A stretch of DNA of 64,000 nt from Parus major (taxonomy: Eukaryota > Chordata > Aves > Passeriformes > Paridae), in contig NC_031781.1 of assembly GCF_001522545.3 (NCBI RefSeq), forward strand, positions 7,441,551 through 7,505,550, written 5' to 3'. Shown piece after piece: positions 55,089-64,000 of this stretch (position 1 is the stretch's first letter; every line of letters begins with the position of its first letter). The notes beneath the pieces are model-generated. The model searched no databases, was not told where the DNA came from, and saw only the letters and a program-made list of their open reading frames with translations. The position numbers were made by a program, and so were the translations under genes.

Positions 55089-55213
55089 CTCTTAAAAGAA
55101 GACGAAAACTCGTTGGACTCTATAAATAAAGTGGAGATAGTCCTGCGGAAAGGGAGAGGGGCCTGCACCCCTTGCTGGCAGGCGGCTGCAGTTCCTCCCA
55201 CCTCGTCCGTGCC

Positions 55214-63830
<8,617 letters not shown>

Positions 63831-64000
63831 CTAGAGGGGGGAGAAAAAGGATCAGATTGTTTATTGCTTCTCAGACCATTTTCGAGCATTCAAGTTTAAA
63901 CAACGGAAGTCTCCGGGCCCCTTTTAACTTGACTCTGACTCGCCGGCCCTTCTCCCCGCCGAGGCTTTGGTGCCAGACACAGGCACGTCGCAGCTCCCGC
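63831..64000 (-). other. Upstream WNT5A intron, partial; possible internal-promoter region
   Basis: The minus strand ends in a polypyrimidine tract and CTCTAG, a good 3' splice site, so at least its proximal part is intron for the long transcript. The far end (63920-64000) is GC-richer with several CpGs. Human WNT5A has a second promoter and alternative first exon in the equivalent intron, so this region could contain the same, but no TATA box or defined start site is visible. No ATG-plus-one-codon followed by a donor was found here, so the long-form first exon must lie beyond 64000. Confidence 0.55.

Larger units (their letters stand above)
51051..55213 (-). other. WNT5A: WNT5A 3' untranslated region (copy joined to the gene)
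   Basis: Directly after the stop codon, the minus strand carries an ordered set of segments that match my recollection of the human WNT5A 3' UTR. They are: GGCAATAATGGGGG and AATATTTATTTT near 54945-54905; TTTTGTACATA-type sequence near 53890; AATGTACATATTTCTGTCTT followed by GATTTGTATATTTCACTGG near 52935-52890; TTTAAAATAGC near 51945; and TAGTCATTATGGGCTCA near 51726-51710. This puts at least about 3.5 kb of 3' UTR here, comparable with the roughly 4-kb human UTR. The distal end is not defined and may lie near or before 51051. AU-rich ATTTA elements are present, as expected for an unstable developmental mRNA. Confidence 0.85.

Noticed and set aside
63831..64000. Long-isoform first exon inside the window
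   Set aside because: The minus strand has no ATG-plus-one-codon followed by a usable donor; the nearest ATGs (ATGCTC, ATGGTC) do not give one.

Overview
The window is vertebrate nuclear DNA, almost certainly from a bird. It has one interpretable gene, WNT5A, on the minus strand at the right end, in four exons with canonical GT-AG splice sites. The decoded protein carries residues I associate with avian rather than mammalian Wnt5a. A truncated CR1 LINE 3' end (about 30605-30940) supports a bird or other sauropsid. No bacterial-type operon, CRISPR array or phage feature is present.

Layout. Positions 1-46986 are non-coding and AT-rich: the flank downstream of WNT5A. They hold the CR1 copy, a possible second, much older CR1 fragment (10606-10985), a GC-rich island (about 9100-10060), several simple repeats and some transcription-factor-like motif clusters. 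I find no convincing exon there. Positions 46997-51050 and 51051-55088 are two copies of one roughly 4.05-kb block, in tandem at a constant offset of 4,054 bases and nearly identical. The copies meet in a poly-T tract containing a single N at 51040. The block is the WNT5A 3' untranslated region: on the minus strand it contains segments that match my recollection of the human WNT5A 3' UTR in order. The most likely reading is an assembly error, with two overlapping contig ends placed side by side instead of merged.

Positions 55214-63830 hold the coding exons (minus strand, in transcript order): 63830-63697, 62547-62282, 57541-57249 and 55672-55214. From the ATG at 63776 they encode 365 residues: signal peptide, 24 cysteines, four N-glycosylation sequons, the Wnt signature with the lipid-acceptor serine, and the conserved C-terminal cysteine domain. 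The frame stays open upstream of that ATG to the splice acceptor at 63830/63831, so a longer form begins in an exon beyond the window. A 9-base in-frame tandem repeat near the start of the second exon gives three Met-Asn-Pro units at residues 31-39.

I found no new biological system. The points most worth following up are the 3' UTR duplication, the MNP repeat, the encoded A-tract just after the stop codon, and two short palindromic motif arrangements in the downstream flank.
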